Of a stretch of DNA of 20,338 nucleotides, positions 8,249 to 14,964 are shown one piece after another (positions within the stretch are counted from its first letter, which is position 1; every line of letters starts with the position of its first letter). The DNA lies in the NCBI GenBank assembly GCA_944380695.1, contig CALWII010000045.1, positions 1-20,338 of the forward strand. Reading direction: 5' to 3'. The notes under the pieces were generated by a model that saw only the letters and a list, made by a program, of their open reading frames with translations, was not told where the DNA came from and made no database searches. Source of the DNA: an uncultured Clostridia bacterium (GTDB lineage: Bacteria; Bacillota; Clostridia; Christensenellales; UBA1242). The translations under genes were made by a program, and so were the position numbers.

Positions 8249-8405
8249 TCTATAAAATGCCTATTAGTCCACCATTTTTAAAATCAATTAAAAAAAGCAC
8301 TTTACTTTGTCTGTAGAGTTTTTTTCGCTAGTTTCAAAACGGTTTAACTTTTTTTATAATCAATTCAACTTATTTTTTAATTCGTCGTTTTAATTTGAAT
8401 ATGCA

Positions 8406-8435
8406 GTTATATTTTTTAATTTTCTTTCATAAGTT
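8406..8435 (+). promoter_or_regulatory. Sigma-E-like (mother-cell) promoter of spoIVA
   Basis: GTTATATT (8406-8413), 14-nt spacer, CATAAGTT (8428-8435). The Bacillus sigma-E consensus is KMATATT-N13-15-CATACAHT, so the -35 matches fully or nearly so and the -10 matches at 6 of 8 positions. It lies just upstream of a gene that is sigma-E dependent in Bacillus. Confidence 0.68.
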
Positions 8436-8458
8436 ATGATAACTTTGGAGGTCTTCTT

Positions 8459-9937
8459 ATGGAAAAATATCAAATTTACGACGATATTAGAACCCGTACA
8501 AACGGCGAAATCTATGTCGGCGTTGTAGGACCGGTCAGGGTTGGAAAATCAACTTTTATCACCGAGTTTATGAAAAAACTCGTGCTTCCAAACATTACCG
8601 GAAAATATTCAAAAGATAGAGCTGTAGATGAACTACCACAATCAGCTGACGGCAAAACAATTATGACCACACAACCAAAATTTGTCCCTAACGAAGCTGT
8701 AAAAATTAGCGTGCACGATGGCGTAGAACTAAAAGTAAGACTCATCGACTGCGTTGGATACCTAGTCAGTGGCGCTATGGGGCATATTGAAAACGACGCC
8801 CCACGCAAAGTAAAAACACCTTGGAGCGATGATGAAATGCCTTTCGAACAGGCAGCAGAAATTGGTACGCAAAAGGTTATGAGAGAACACTCAACCGTCG
8901 GTATCGTCGTTACCACTGACGGCTCTGTTACAGAAATCCCAAGACCTAACTATGTCGAGGCAGAGGAAAGGGTCATCGCCGAAATGAAAGAAAGTCACAA
9001 GCCTTTCGTTGTCGCTCTAAATTGCAAAAATCCTAATTCGGCCGACTCAAAAAAATTGGCTTCAGGACTCGAAGAAAAGTACGGCGTGCCCGTTATACCA
9101 CTTAATGCTCTCGAACTTAAGGATTCCGATATAGATAAGGTCTTCGAAAAGCTGCTTTATGAGTTCCCTGTCACTTCTATCAAAGTTCAAATGCCTCGTT
9201 GGTTACAAGCCCTTGATTTTGGCGACAGCATTATTCAGGAAATAGCTTCCGAATTAAAAAATTTCGCTTCCGGTATGAACAAATTGAGTGATGTCGATAA
9301 GTCCCGTATTGTGTTCACCGAGAGTGAAAGTTTCGACCCAGTAACATTTTCAAGCGTAGAAATGGGTGATGGCACTGTCAAATTCAGCGTTATACCAAAA
9401 GATGGCTTGTTCTACCGTGTTCTCTCAAAAGAATGTGGCTATGACATCAATGATGATTTCGAACTTATGAACTATATTAAAGAATTGGCTGTCGCAAAAT
9501 TAGAATATGATAAAATTAAAGATGCCCTCGCACAAGTCAATGAAACCGGATATGGTATTGTGGCTCCTTCCGAAAACGACTTCGAAATCAATGAACCTGA
9601 ACTCGTTCGTCAAGGGTCAAAATACGGTGTTAGAATTAAGGCAAGCGCTCCAAGTCTTCACATATTAAGGGTCGATGTTGCAACAGAAGTAACACCTTTG
9701 GTTGGCACAGAGGAACAAAGCCGTGACCTAGTTGATGATTTAGCGTTGCAAATTCAAAATAATCCCGAATCCGTTTGGCAGACAAATATGTTGGGTAAGA
9801 CGCTTTCTGAACTTATCGGCGAAAACATCAATTCTAAAATAATTATGATGCCTGTAGATGTTCAAAAGAAAATGAGGAAAACTCTCGGTAGAATTGTCAA
9901 TGAAGGCAAAGGTGGAATTATTTGTATTCTTCTTTAA
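8459..9937 (+). CDS. spoIVA: Stage IV sporulation protein A, spore-coat morphogenetic ATPase, 492 aa
   Basis: SpoIVA is made in the mother cell, binds the forespore surface through SpoVM, and polymerises using ATP hydrolysis to form the basement layer on which the coat assembles. The protein matches the family from end to end, starting MEKYQIYDDIRTRTNGEIYVG (cut here to MEKYQIYDDIRTRTNG) and ending GGIICILL. Its 492 residues equal the usual length. The P-loop is GPVRVGKST at residues 24-32, and the following switch-like region contains RLIDCVGYLV. GGAGG lies 8 nt or so before the ATG, so unlike der this gene uses an SD. It is a single-gene unit behind a sigma-E-like promoter and ended by a symmetric terminator. 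Its partner spoVM lies 1.6 kb downstream. Confidence 0.98.
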   Translation: MEKYQIYDDIRTRTNGEIYVGVVGPVRVGKSTFITEFMKKLVLPNITGKYSKDRAVDELPQSADGKTIMTTQPKFVPNEAVKISVHDGVELKVRLIDCVGYLVSGAMGHIENDAPRKVKTPWSDDEMPFEQAAEIGTQKVMREHSTVGIVVTTDGSVTEIPRPNYVEAEERVIAEMKESHKPFVVALNCKNPNSADSKKLASGLEEKYGVPVIPLNALELKDSDIDKVFEKLLYEFPVTSIKVQMPRWLQALDFGDSIIQEIASELKNFASGMNKLSDVDKSRIVFTESESFDPVTFSSVEMGDGTVKFSVIPKDGLFYRVLSKECGYDINDDFELMNYIKELAVAKLEYDKIKDALAQVNETGYGIVAPSENDFEINEPELVRQGSKYGVRIKASAPSLHILRVDVATEVTPLVGTEEQSRDLVDDLALQIQNNPESVWQTNMLGKTLSELIGENINSKIIMMPVDVQKKMRKTLGRIVNEGKGGIICILL

Positions 9938-9971
9938 TTTAAAAAGCAAGGCGAAAGCCTTGCTTTTTAAA
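9938..9971. terminator. Bidirectional terminator between spoIVA and the convergent OB-protein operon
   Basis: AAAAAGCAAGGC (9941-9952) pairs perfectly with GCCTTGCTTTTT (9957-9968) around a GAAA tetraloop, with T on both sides in either orientation. It can serve spoIVA from the left and the minus-strand pair from the right. Confidence 0.9.
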
Positions 9972-10007
9972 TTATTAAGTATAGAAAATTACAGTTTTTT
10001 TTCGGTT

Positions 10008-10712
10008 TTATCGCCTTAACAGTGAAAGAGCTTGAAGAATGGTGTTTTCTGTGTCATAGTCATCTAAAAAATCTTTGTCTTGGTCATTAAGGTCATCCAT
10101 TGGGTAAAGAAAATTAAATCGTATACCTAAAAAATTTGGAGAGCTCAAGGTTTGCTCATCGATTTCAATCTTTCTCCTATTAAAGAAATCACCTCTACAA
10201 AAAACTATATCGTCTTTTTTAATTCTAAACGGCGAGTTATGTGATGTTACATAACAACCACCAATGACTCTTGTTGTTCCGGTGTAATTGACAAAGCGAA
10301 GCAACACTTTGTATTTATCAAATTCGGGAAGAGAAACAACTTGGCGAGGTTCTTTTAATATTTTGCCAGAAATGCACAGAACATCTCTTCGTTTTGTACA
10401 ATCATCTTTGGTAAAGTCATCAATTTTTTTCAACTCAAAATAGTTGTTATAAAAATCTTGAAAAGATGTTATTGAGTAGCCATAAAAAACAGCAGTTGTT
10501 TGTTCTTCAAAAAGTTGATTTATTCGGTCCATTTGCGAGTCATCAAATATTACAGGTATATATTTAATCAAGTTGTCTTTTATATTTACTTTAACTAGGC
10601 ATAAATTCACTAGTTTATCGTAGCTTGCTAAATAGTAATATTTTTTAGGTCTTGCTACTACTGTACCAATAATGCGTGCTTTGTTAATTCCTGGTGATTG
10701 AACAAGTGCCAT
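10008..10712 (-). CDS. Hypothetical protein with two OB-fold-like segments, 234 aa (paralogue B)
   Basis: The protein is soluble, with no signal peptide. Its first half starts KARIIGTVVARPKKYYY and its second half starts VLCISGKILKEPRQV, both like the first strand and turn of SSB-type OB folds (hydrophobic-x-G-x-hydrophobic...P). It is a paralogue of the gene just upstream: shared landmarks in the same order are RIIGxV, ISGKILKEP, VLLRF, IGGCY, FCRGDFFNRR and LGIRFNF. The start at 10712 (MALVQS) is preferred to a longer reading from 10748: AAAGG stands 7 nt upstream, and the longer form would overlap the upstream gene. The gap to that gene is 10 nt, so the two form one operon. Nucleic-acid binding is inferred from the fold-like pattern only. 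Confidence 0.72.
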   Translation of the reverse strand: MALVQSPGINKARIIGTVVARPKKYYYLASYDKLVNLCLVKVNIKDNLIKYIPVIFDDSQMDRINQLFEEQTTAVFYGYSITSFQDFYNNYFELKKIDDFTKDDCTKRRDVLCISGKILKEPRQVVSLPEFDKYKVLLRFVNYTGTTRVIGGCYVTSHNSPFRIKKDDIVFCRGDFFNRRKIEIDEQTLSSPNFLGIRFNFLYPMDDLNDQDKDFLDDYDTENTILQALSLLRR

Positions 10713-10722
10713 ATTTTTTCCT

Positions 10723-11433
10723 TTATAATAATCTTTCATTGATAGCAAACCATTTTTGCATTGCGGTGGATGGATCGCTAATTTTTACTATTTCTTCTGG
10801 GGTTAGTTCATCTTGTTTAAATGCCCAATTAAACTGAACTCCTAAATTAATTTTATTTTCATCATCTGCATCTTCAAGAATTCTGTTAAAAAGTATTCCA
10901 CGGCACACAAGCGAATCTTGTTTTTCAAGCAACTCCATTTGTGGTTTGTTTTTTGGGAAATAGTATCCTCCAACATTTTCGTATACATCATCTGTGGTTG
11001 GTGTTCTTAACAAGAGTTTATATTGAGCTGTTGGCGCTTTTGTGTTCAAGGAATAAATTGGACAGGGCTTTTTTAATATTCTTCCAGCAACAAACACAAA
11101 ATTGGTTCTTATTTTCATTTTAGCTGGCAAACTATAATCAGCTATTGAAAAAACCTTAACATAGTTTCTAAACATACCGTCGTGATTTTTAGAGGTTAGT
11201 CCGCCATAAAAAACGGCTTTTTTTCCATTGTTGTAATATTTCATTATGGAAGCTAATCTATGTTCAACAAAAATTATAGGGATTATCTTTATAGTATCGT
11301 TTCTATCAATGACTTTTACAAAAGATGAATAAAAAGGTATACCATTGCCTGTTGTAAAAAAGTACCTTGGTTCATCAATAACTTTTCCTATAATTCTAAC
11401 TCTATTATAGCTTTCAAATTCAAATTTTTCCAT
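10723..11433 (-). CDS. Hypothetical protein with two OB-fold-like segments, 236 aa (paralogue A)
   Basis: This is the first gene of a two-gene minus-strand operon. It starts at 11433 with CGGAGG a few bases upstream and a near-consensus promoter. The N-terminal half begins VRIIGKVIDEPRYFFTTGNG, much like the start of single-stranded-DNA-binding OB folds (GxVxxxPxxxxTxxG). The second half begins FVFVAGRILKKPCPIY. The C-terminal part holds YKLLLRT, VGGYYFP, LVCRGILFNRI and LGVQFNW, each matched in the downstream paralogue. There is no acidic SSB-like C-terminal tip (it ends NERLL), so it is not an ordinary SSB. I see no membrane segment and no enzyme motif. The function is unknown; a role in binding single-stranded nucleic acid is a hypothesis. 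Confidence 0.75.
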   Translation of the reverse strand: MEKFEFESYNRVRIIGKVIDEPRYFFTTGNGIPFYSSFVKVIDRNDTIKIIPIIFVEHRLASIMKYYNNGKKAVFYGGLTSKNHDGMFRNYVKVFSIADYSLPAKMKIRTNFVFVAGRILKKPCPIYSLNTKAPTAQYKLLLRTPTTDDVYENVGGYYFPKNKPQMELLEKQDSLVCRGILFNRILEDADDENKINLGVQFNWAFKQDELTPEEIVKISDPSTAMQKWFAINERLL

Positions 11434-11448
11434 ATGTCCTCCGTAATT

Positions 11449-11477
11449 ATTTTAGTATATAAAAAGACAAAAGTCAA
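11449..11477 (-). promoter_or_regulatory. Vegetative promoter of the OB-protein operon
   Basis: On the minus strand TTGACT (11477-11472), 17-nt spacer, TAAAAT (11454-11449). Transcription starts shortly before the CGGAGG ribosome binding site of the gene starting at 11433. Confidence 0.8.
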
Positions 11478-11497
11478 TACTCATTTTTTGTATTTAA

Positions 11498-11526
11498 TAA
11501 CATTTTTTTTAATTTTTACATATAAA
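11498..11526 (+). promoter_or_regulatory. Sigma-E-like promoter of spoVM
   Basis: TAACATT (11498-11504; 6 of 7 to KMATATT), 14-nt spacer, CATATAAA (11519-11526; 6 of 8 to CATACAHT). spoVM is sigma-E dependent in Bacillus. The start point 7 nt past the -10 element would be the A of the spoVM ATG at 11533. Confidence 0.5.
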
Positions 11527-11532
11527 AATCAC

Positions 11533-11628
11533 ATGAAAAAGGAAGAACAAAAATTTACAATCATTTGTATAAAAGCACCAAAATGGTTAAAACCATTTTT
11601 AAAGCTTTTTGTCAAAGAAGAAAAATAA
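11533..11628 (+). CDS. spoVM: Stage V sporulation protein M, 31 aa amphipathic peptide
   Basis: SpoVM is a tiny amphipathic helix that senses the convex forespore membrane and recruits SpoIVA. The reading starts MKKEEQKFTIICIKAPKWL and ends FLKLFVKEEK. The segment FTIICIKAPKWL aligns with Bacillus SpoVM MKFYTIKLPKFL, including the conserved Pro that kinks the helix, and is followed by the hydrophobic/basic helix FLKLFVKEE. Compared with the 26-residue Bacillus protein it has about five extra charged N-terminal residues, and a second Pro (KPF) where Bacillus has Gly-Gly. The position is decisive: spoVM is next to rpmB, yloU and yloV in Bacillus, as here. A longer in-frame reading from 11434 exists, but its extension is low-complexity and would run through the promoter. 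No SD is present; the ATG lies at the predicted transcript start. Confidence 0.85.
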   Translation: MKKEEQKFTIICIKAPKWLKPFLKLFVKEEK

Positions 11629-11647
11629 ATTTTCTTAATAAAAAATT

Positions 11648-11677
11648 AAAAAACCTTTATGTGTTAACATAATGGTT
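11648..11677 (-). terminator. Possible second minus-strand terminator downstream of rpmB
   Basis: On the minus strand AACCATTATG (11677-11668) pairs with CATAAAGGTT (11661-11652) with one mismatch, loop TTAACA, followed by a T-rich run. It lies 20 nt beyond the first rpmB terminator. There is no T-run on the plus side, so it does not look like the spoVM terminator. Confidence 0.45.
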
Positions 11678-11695
11678 TGCTGTTAAATTGGTAAT

Positions 11696-11722
11696 AAAAA
11701 ACCCCGAAATTATATCGAGGTT
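11696..11722 (-). terminator. Intrinsic terminator of rpmB
   Basis: On the minus strand AACCTCGA (11722-11715) pairs with TCGGGGTT (11707-11700) using one U-G wobble, followed by a T-run. It begins within the rpmB stop codon. Confidence 0.78.
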
Positions 11723-11906
11723 AGTTTGATTTTCTTGCTGTTTTGATGCACTTTGTGCAAGCTTTAACTTTTTTTTGCTTTCCATCAACTTCGATGGTTG
11801 TTGTTTGTAAGTTAAGCTCAAAAGTTCTGTTTGATTTATTTTCAGCGTGGCTTATGTTTTTCCCAGCCATTTTTCCACGACCACATATTTCGCAAACTTT
11901 CGACAT
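11721..11906 (-). CDS. rpmB: 50S ribosomal protein L28, 61 aa
   Basis: L28 is a small protein of the large ribosomal subunit. The sequence begins MSKVCEICGRGKMAGKN and has ACTKC near the C-terminus, so the two CxxC pairs of the zinc-binding (C+) form of L28 are intact. Length is typical at 61 residues. The start at 11906 is fixed by a very strong ribosome binding site (GGAGGTGA) 5 nt upstream. The gene is monocistronic, on the opposite strand to spoVM and yloU, with its own vegetative promoter and terminator. In Bacillus the same gene sits between spoVM and yloU, also divergent from yloU. Confidence 0.98.
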   Translation of the reverse strand: MSKVCEICGRGKMAGKNISHAENKSNRTFELNLQTTTIEVDGKQKKVKACTKCIKTARKSN

Positions 11907-11939
11907 ATAATCACCTCCGATTTCTCATTAAGCAATGCA

Positions 11940-11968
11940 ATTATATCATAAACTTAATGTGAATGCAA
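11940..11968 (-). promoter_or_regulatory. Vegetative promoter of rpmB
   Basis: On the minus strand TTGCAT (11968-11963), 17-nt spacer, TATAAT (11945-11940) preceded by TGA, an extended -10. Confidence 0.82.
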
Positions 11969-12016
11969 CAAATTTATCAAAAAATTTATGAAAGTTTTTA
12001 AAACCCATAAAATCGC

Positions 12017-12045
12017 TTGAAAAAAAATTTTTTATATAGTAAAAT
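12017..12045 (+). promoter_or_regulatory. Vegetative promoter of yloU-fakA, divergent from rpmB
   Basis: TTGAAA (12017-12022), 17-nt spacer, TAAAAT (12040-12045). Transcription would begin near 12052, just before the AAGGAG ribosome binding site at 12062-12067. Confidence 0.82.
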
Positions 12046-12075
12046 AATTCTAACAACTTTAAAAGGAGTGCAAGC

Positions 12076-12426
12076 TTGACCGTAGATACCAACAATTATT
12101 ATGGCAATATATCTATCAGCGATGAGGCGATAAGAGTCGTTGCTGGGTTTGCAGTGCTCGATTGTTATGGAGTTGTCGACCTTGTTCCTAAGACTTTTAA
12201 AGATAGCGCAAAAGAGCTTTTTAATAAAGAGTCTTATTCACGAGGAATTAAAATTCACAATATGGACAACCGTATTTTTATTGATGTTTACTGTATTATG
12301 AAATACGGAGTTTCCATTAGCGCTGTTTCTGAATCTTTGAAGAAATCAGTAAAATATAGTGTTGAAAATTTCACAGGTATGATTGTAGACTCTGTCAATG
12401 TTCATATTGTCGGAGTTAGAGTATAG
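12076..12426 (+). CDS. yloU: Asp23/Gls24 family protein (YloU type), 116 aa
   Basis: Members of the Asp23/Gls24 family are small cytoplasmic proteins linked to envelope stress; YloU is usually encoded just before the DAK2 protein YloV/FakA. The sequence fits: NYYGNISISDEAIRVVAGFAVLDCYGVVDL at the start (cut here to ISISDEAIRVVAGFAVLDCY), IDVYCIMKYGVSISAV in the middle, and VNVHIVGVRV at the end. 116 residues is typical. The start is TTG at 12076, preceded by AAGGAG with 8-nt spacing; there is no nearby ATG that would keep the conserved N-terminus. The stop TAG overlaps the ribosome binding site of fakA, so the two genes are coupled. The exact role is unknown. Confidence 0.9.
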   Translation: MTVDTNNYYGNISISDEAIRVVAGFAVLDCYGVVDLVPKTFKDSAKELFNKESYSRGIKIHNMDNRIFIDVYCIMKYGVSISAVSESLKKSVKYSVENFTGMIVDSVNVHIVGVRV

Positions 12427-12434
12427 GAGAGATG

Positions 12435-14069
12435 ATGATTAAGTCGATAAACGGCTCAACCTTTCGAAAGATGATTGTGGCGGGAGCCAGTCTATTAGAG
12501 CAAAACAAAAAGTATGTTGATTCGTTAAATGTTTTCCCGGTACCTGATGGTGATACCGGAACTAATATGTTTTTAACTATGAAATCTGCTGTCAACGAAG
12601 TTGGCAAGTGTGTTAGTGCAAATGTTGATGAATTGAGTGCAGCTTTTGCCAAAGGTGCATTAAAAGGAGCGAGGGGCAATAGCGGGGTAATAACTTCACA
12701 GATTTTTAAAGGTTTCTGTTCGGTGACAGCAAAGTTTAGCGAAATCACAACCAAAACTTTCGCTAAAGCTATGCAGGAAGGTGCCAATGTGGCTTATAAA
12801 GCTGTTACTAAACCAAAAGAGGGAACTATTTTAACTGTTATAAGAGTTATGGCCGAGAATGCTGTTAATATCGCTAAAAAGACTGATAATTTTGAAACAT
12901 TTCTCAAAAAAGTTTTGGAAACGGGTGAAGAAATTTTGAAGCAAACTCCTGAAATGTTGCCTGTTCTTAAAAAGGCTGGAGTGGTTGATGCAGGTGGACG
13001 AGGTATTCTTATCATCTTTACCGGTTTTTATAAGCTTTTGATGGGTGAAGAGAATTTAGACATTATTTTCGATGATGAAAAACAGGCACAAACTGTTGAC
13101 GATGTTATCGCTGATATCACTAAACTCGAAGAAATCGAATTTGGCTATTGCACGGAATTTATGGTTGTGCATATGTATAAAAAGACAACAGAAGCTGATA
13201 TAGACAAGTTGCGTGAAAAACTTATGGCATTAGGTGACAGCGTTATTTGTGTCGGAGATTTGTCGCTTGTTAAGGTCCATGTTCATTCAAACGAACCGAA
13301 CAAAGCAATTGGATATGCTCTTGAATTAGGCGAAATAATTAATGTTAAAATCGACAATATGCGAGAGCAAAATCGAGAACTGAAAAAGAAAGCAAACGCA
13401 GTCGAGGAAACAAAAAATCTTGGGATTGTTGCTGTCGCTCCAGGTGATGGTCTTGCAGCAATTTTTAAAGACCTTACTGTTGATGAAATTATCGTCGGTG
13501 GGCAAACGATGAATCCTAGTGCCGCAGATATTGCAGCTGCTGCTGACAAAGTTCCTGCAAGAACAGTGTTTGTTTTCCCAAATAATAAAAACATTATTTT
13601 GGCAGCCGAACAAGCAAATGAACTTACAAACAAAAATCTGGTGGTCATCTCTACAAGAAGTATGCCAGAGGGGATTGCCGCTGCTATTGCTTTTAATTCC
13701 GATGGAACTGTTGAGGAAAACACAGAGGCAATGAATGACGCCATAAAAAATGTTAAATCTGGTTCGGTTACTTACGCTGTAAGGGATACTCACGTTGACG
13801 GTTTTGACCTAACAACAGGTGAAATAATAGGTCTTGACGATAAGGCAATTCTAGCAAAAGGAAATCTTGTCGCTCAAACTACGGAAGACCTCGTTGCAAA
13901 AATGATGGATGACAACATTATGACAATTACTTTGTTCTACGGTGAAGACATAAAAGAGGAAGAGGCTAATGCTTTACAAGAAAAACTCGCCTCCACATTC
14001 CCAGAGTGCGAAGTGACTGTTGCTTATGGTGGGCAACCGATTTATTATTACTTGATAAGCTTGGAATAA
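12435..14069 (+). CDS. fakA: DAK2-domain fatty acid kinase subunit FakA (YloV), 544 aa
   Basis: FakA is the ATP-binding kinase that phosphorylates exogenous fatty acids held by a FakB (DegV-family) carrier, giving acyl-phosphate for phospholipid synthesis, the substrate of PlsY encoded in this window. The N-terminal DAK2 (DhaL-like) domain has LNVFPVPDGDTGTNM and GARGNSGVITSQ, the metal and nucleotide site. The C-terminal part (from NLGIVAVAPGDGLAAIF) is the DegV-like domain, ending GGQPIYYYLISLE. About 545 residues is the family length. ATG codons stand at 12432 and 12435; AGGAG at 12425-12429 gives 5-nt spacing to the second, which I prefer. No FakB gene is in the window. Confidence 0.95.
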   Translation: MIKSINGSTFRKMIVAGASLLEQNKKYVDSLNVFPVPDGDTGTNMFLTMKSAVNEVGKCVSANVDELSAAFAKGALKGARGNSGVITSQIFKGFCSVTAKFSEITTKTFAKAMQEGANVAYKAVTKPKEGTILTVIRVMAENAVNIAKKTDNFETFLKKVLETGEEILKQTPEMLPVLKKAGVVDAGGRGILIIFTGFYKLLMGEENLDIIFDDEKQAQTVDDVIADITKLEEIEFGYCTEFMVVHMYKKTTEADIDKLREKLMALGDSVICVGDLSLVKVHVHSNEPNKAIGYALELGEIINVKIDNMREQNRELKKKANAVEETKNLGIVAVAPGDGLAAIFKDLTVDEIIVGGQTMNPSAADIAAAADKVPARTVFVFPNNKNIILAAEQANELTNKNLVVISTRSMPEGIAAAIAFNSDGTVEENTEAMNDAIKNVKSGSVTYAVRDTHVDGFDLTTGEIIGLDDKAILAKGNLVAQTTEDLVAKMMDDNIMTITLFYGEDIKEEEANALQEKLASTFPECEVTVAYGGQPIYYYLISLE

Positions 14070-14074
14070 TTTAC

Positions 14075-14103
14075 AGCGATTTTAAAAAAAAATCGCTTTT
14101 TTT
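14075..14103 (+). terminator. Intrinsic terminator after fakA
   Basis: AGCGATTTT (14075-14083) pairs with AAAATCGCT (14089-14097), followed by a T-run to 14103. It lies only 20 nt before the tlyA start. Confidence 0.9.
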
Positions 14104-14122
14104 CTTTAAAAATTGGTAAAAA

Positions 14123-14890
14123 ATGGAAAGACTTGATAAATTTTTGTTTTTAAATAATTATTTTGATTCAAGAGAAAAAGCAAAAACGGCTATTTTAAAG
14201 GGTAGTGTTTTAGTTGATGGCAAAAAAAGACCCCCCGCTTTTATTTTGAACGGAGATGAAAAAATTGAAATTTTGTCAATTAACGAATATGTTTCAAGAG
14301 GCGCTTACAAACTCAAACACGCTGTTGAAAAGTTTAATGTCAATCTTTTAAACAAAACTGTTTTAGATATTGGTGCTTCAACAGGTGGGTTTACACAGGT
14401 AGCCCTTGAATGTGGGGCAAAAAAGGTTTACGCTGTTGATGTGGGAGAGAATCAATTAAGTGAAATTTTGAAAAAAAACAAAAATGTTGTAGATATGTCA
14501 GGCTGTGATTTTCGTTCGTTAAAAAAAATTGATGATGTAGATTTTATTGTTAGTGACCTTTCTTTTATTTCATTAAGGCATATTGTTCCCGTTTTGGTTG
14601 AAAAGTACAATGGCGTGCCATTAATTTTACTTTTTAAGCCACAGTTTGAGTGTGGTAAGGATGTTGCAAAAACGACCAGAGGCGTTATAAAAAATAAAAA
14701 CATTCATAAAAAATTGCTCGAAGATTTTGTTTGTTATTTGCGTGGGTTCAATGTCGCAATTTGTGGTGTTACAAACTCTCCTATAAAAGGTAAAAGCGGA
14801 AATATCGAATATTTGTTTTATCTCAATGGGATGAGCAAATTTGCTTTTAATTTAAACGATATTGTTGACTATGCTTTTAAAGAGTTATAA
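14123..14890 (+). CDS. tlyA: TlyA-family rRNA 2'-O-methyltransferase (S4 + FtsJ domains), 255 aa
   Basis: TlyA proteins methylate the 2'-OH of cytidines in 16S and/or 23S rRNA using S-adenosylmethionine. An N-terminal S4 RNA-binding domain (MERLDKFLFLNNYFDSREKA, GSVLVDGKKRPPAFIL) leads to an FtsJ-type methyltransferase with SAM motif VLDIGASTGGFTQVALECGA, acidic motif VYAVDVGENQL, SDLSFISLRHIVP, and LLFKPQFECGK. 255 residues is slightly shorter than the usual ~270. It starts 20 nt after the fakA terminator, and I see neither a Shine-Dalgarno sequence nor a clear promoter in the short gap, so expression may depend on read-through or on a leaderless transcript. The start codon itself is well placed for the S4 domain. 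Some members act as hemolysins only indirectly; that name should not be taken as function. Confidence 0.93.
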   Translation: MERLDKFLFLNNYFDSREKAKTAILKGSVLVDGKKRPPAFILNGDEKIEILSINEYVSRGAYKLKHAVEKFNVNLLNKTVLDIGASTGGFTQVALECGAKKVYAVDVGENQLSEILKKNKNVVDMSGCDFRSLKKIDDVDFIVSDLSFISLRHIVPVLVEKYNGVPLILLFKPQFECGKDVAKTTRGVIKNKNIHKKLLEDFVCYLRGFNVAICGVTNSPIKGKSGNIEYLFYLNGMSKFAFNLNDIVDYAFKEL

Positions 14891-14928
14891 TCGTTAATAA
14901 TAATATCTGATTTATATAAAAGCACAGT

Positions 14929-14958
14929 GTGACAAATTCGCAAAAAAAATAATATAAA
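14929..14958 (+). promoter_or_regulatory. Promoter of alr, giving a leaderless transcript
   Basis: GTGACA (14929-14934), 18-nt spacer, TATAAA (14953-14958). The start point 7 nt past the -10 element is 14965, the A of the alr ATG. Confidence 0.6.
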
Positions 14959-14964
14959 ATTTGT

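Noticed and set aside
8249..8405. Possible regulatory RNA between plsY and spoIVA.
   Set aside because: The stretch is AT-rich with no stable hairpin or known riboswitch motif; the spoIVA promoter lies downstream of it.
11434..11532. A 64-codon protein starting at 11434.
   Set aside because: Its first half is low-complexity AT-rich translation that overlaps the promoter of the minus-strand operon and the spoVM promoter; only the last 31 codons match SpoVM.
13283..13793. Long minus-strand readings opposite fakA.
   Set aside because: They are shadows of the fakA coding sequence, with Ser/Phe-rich composition and no ribosome binding sites.
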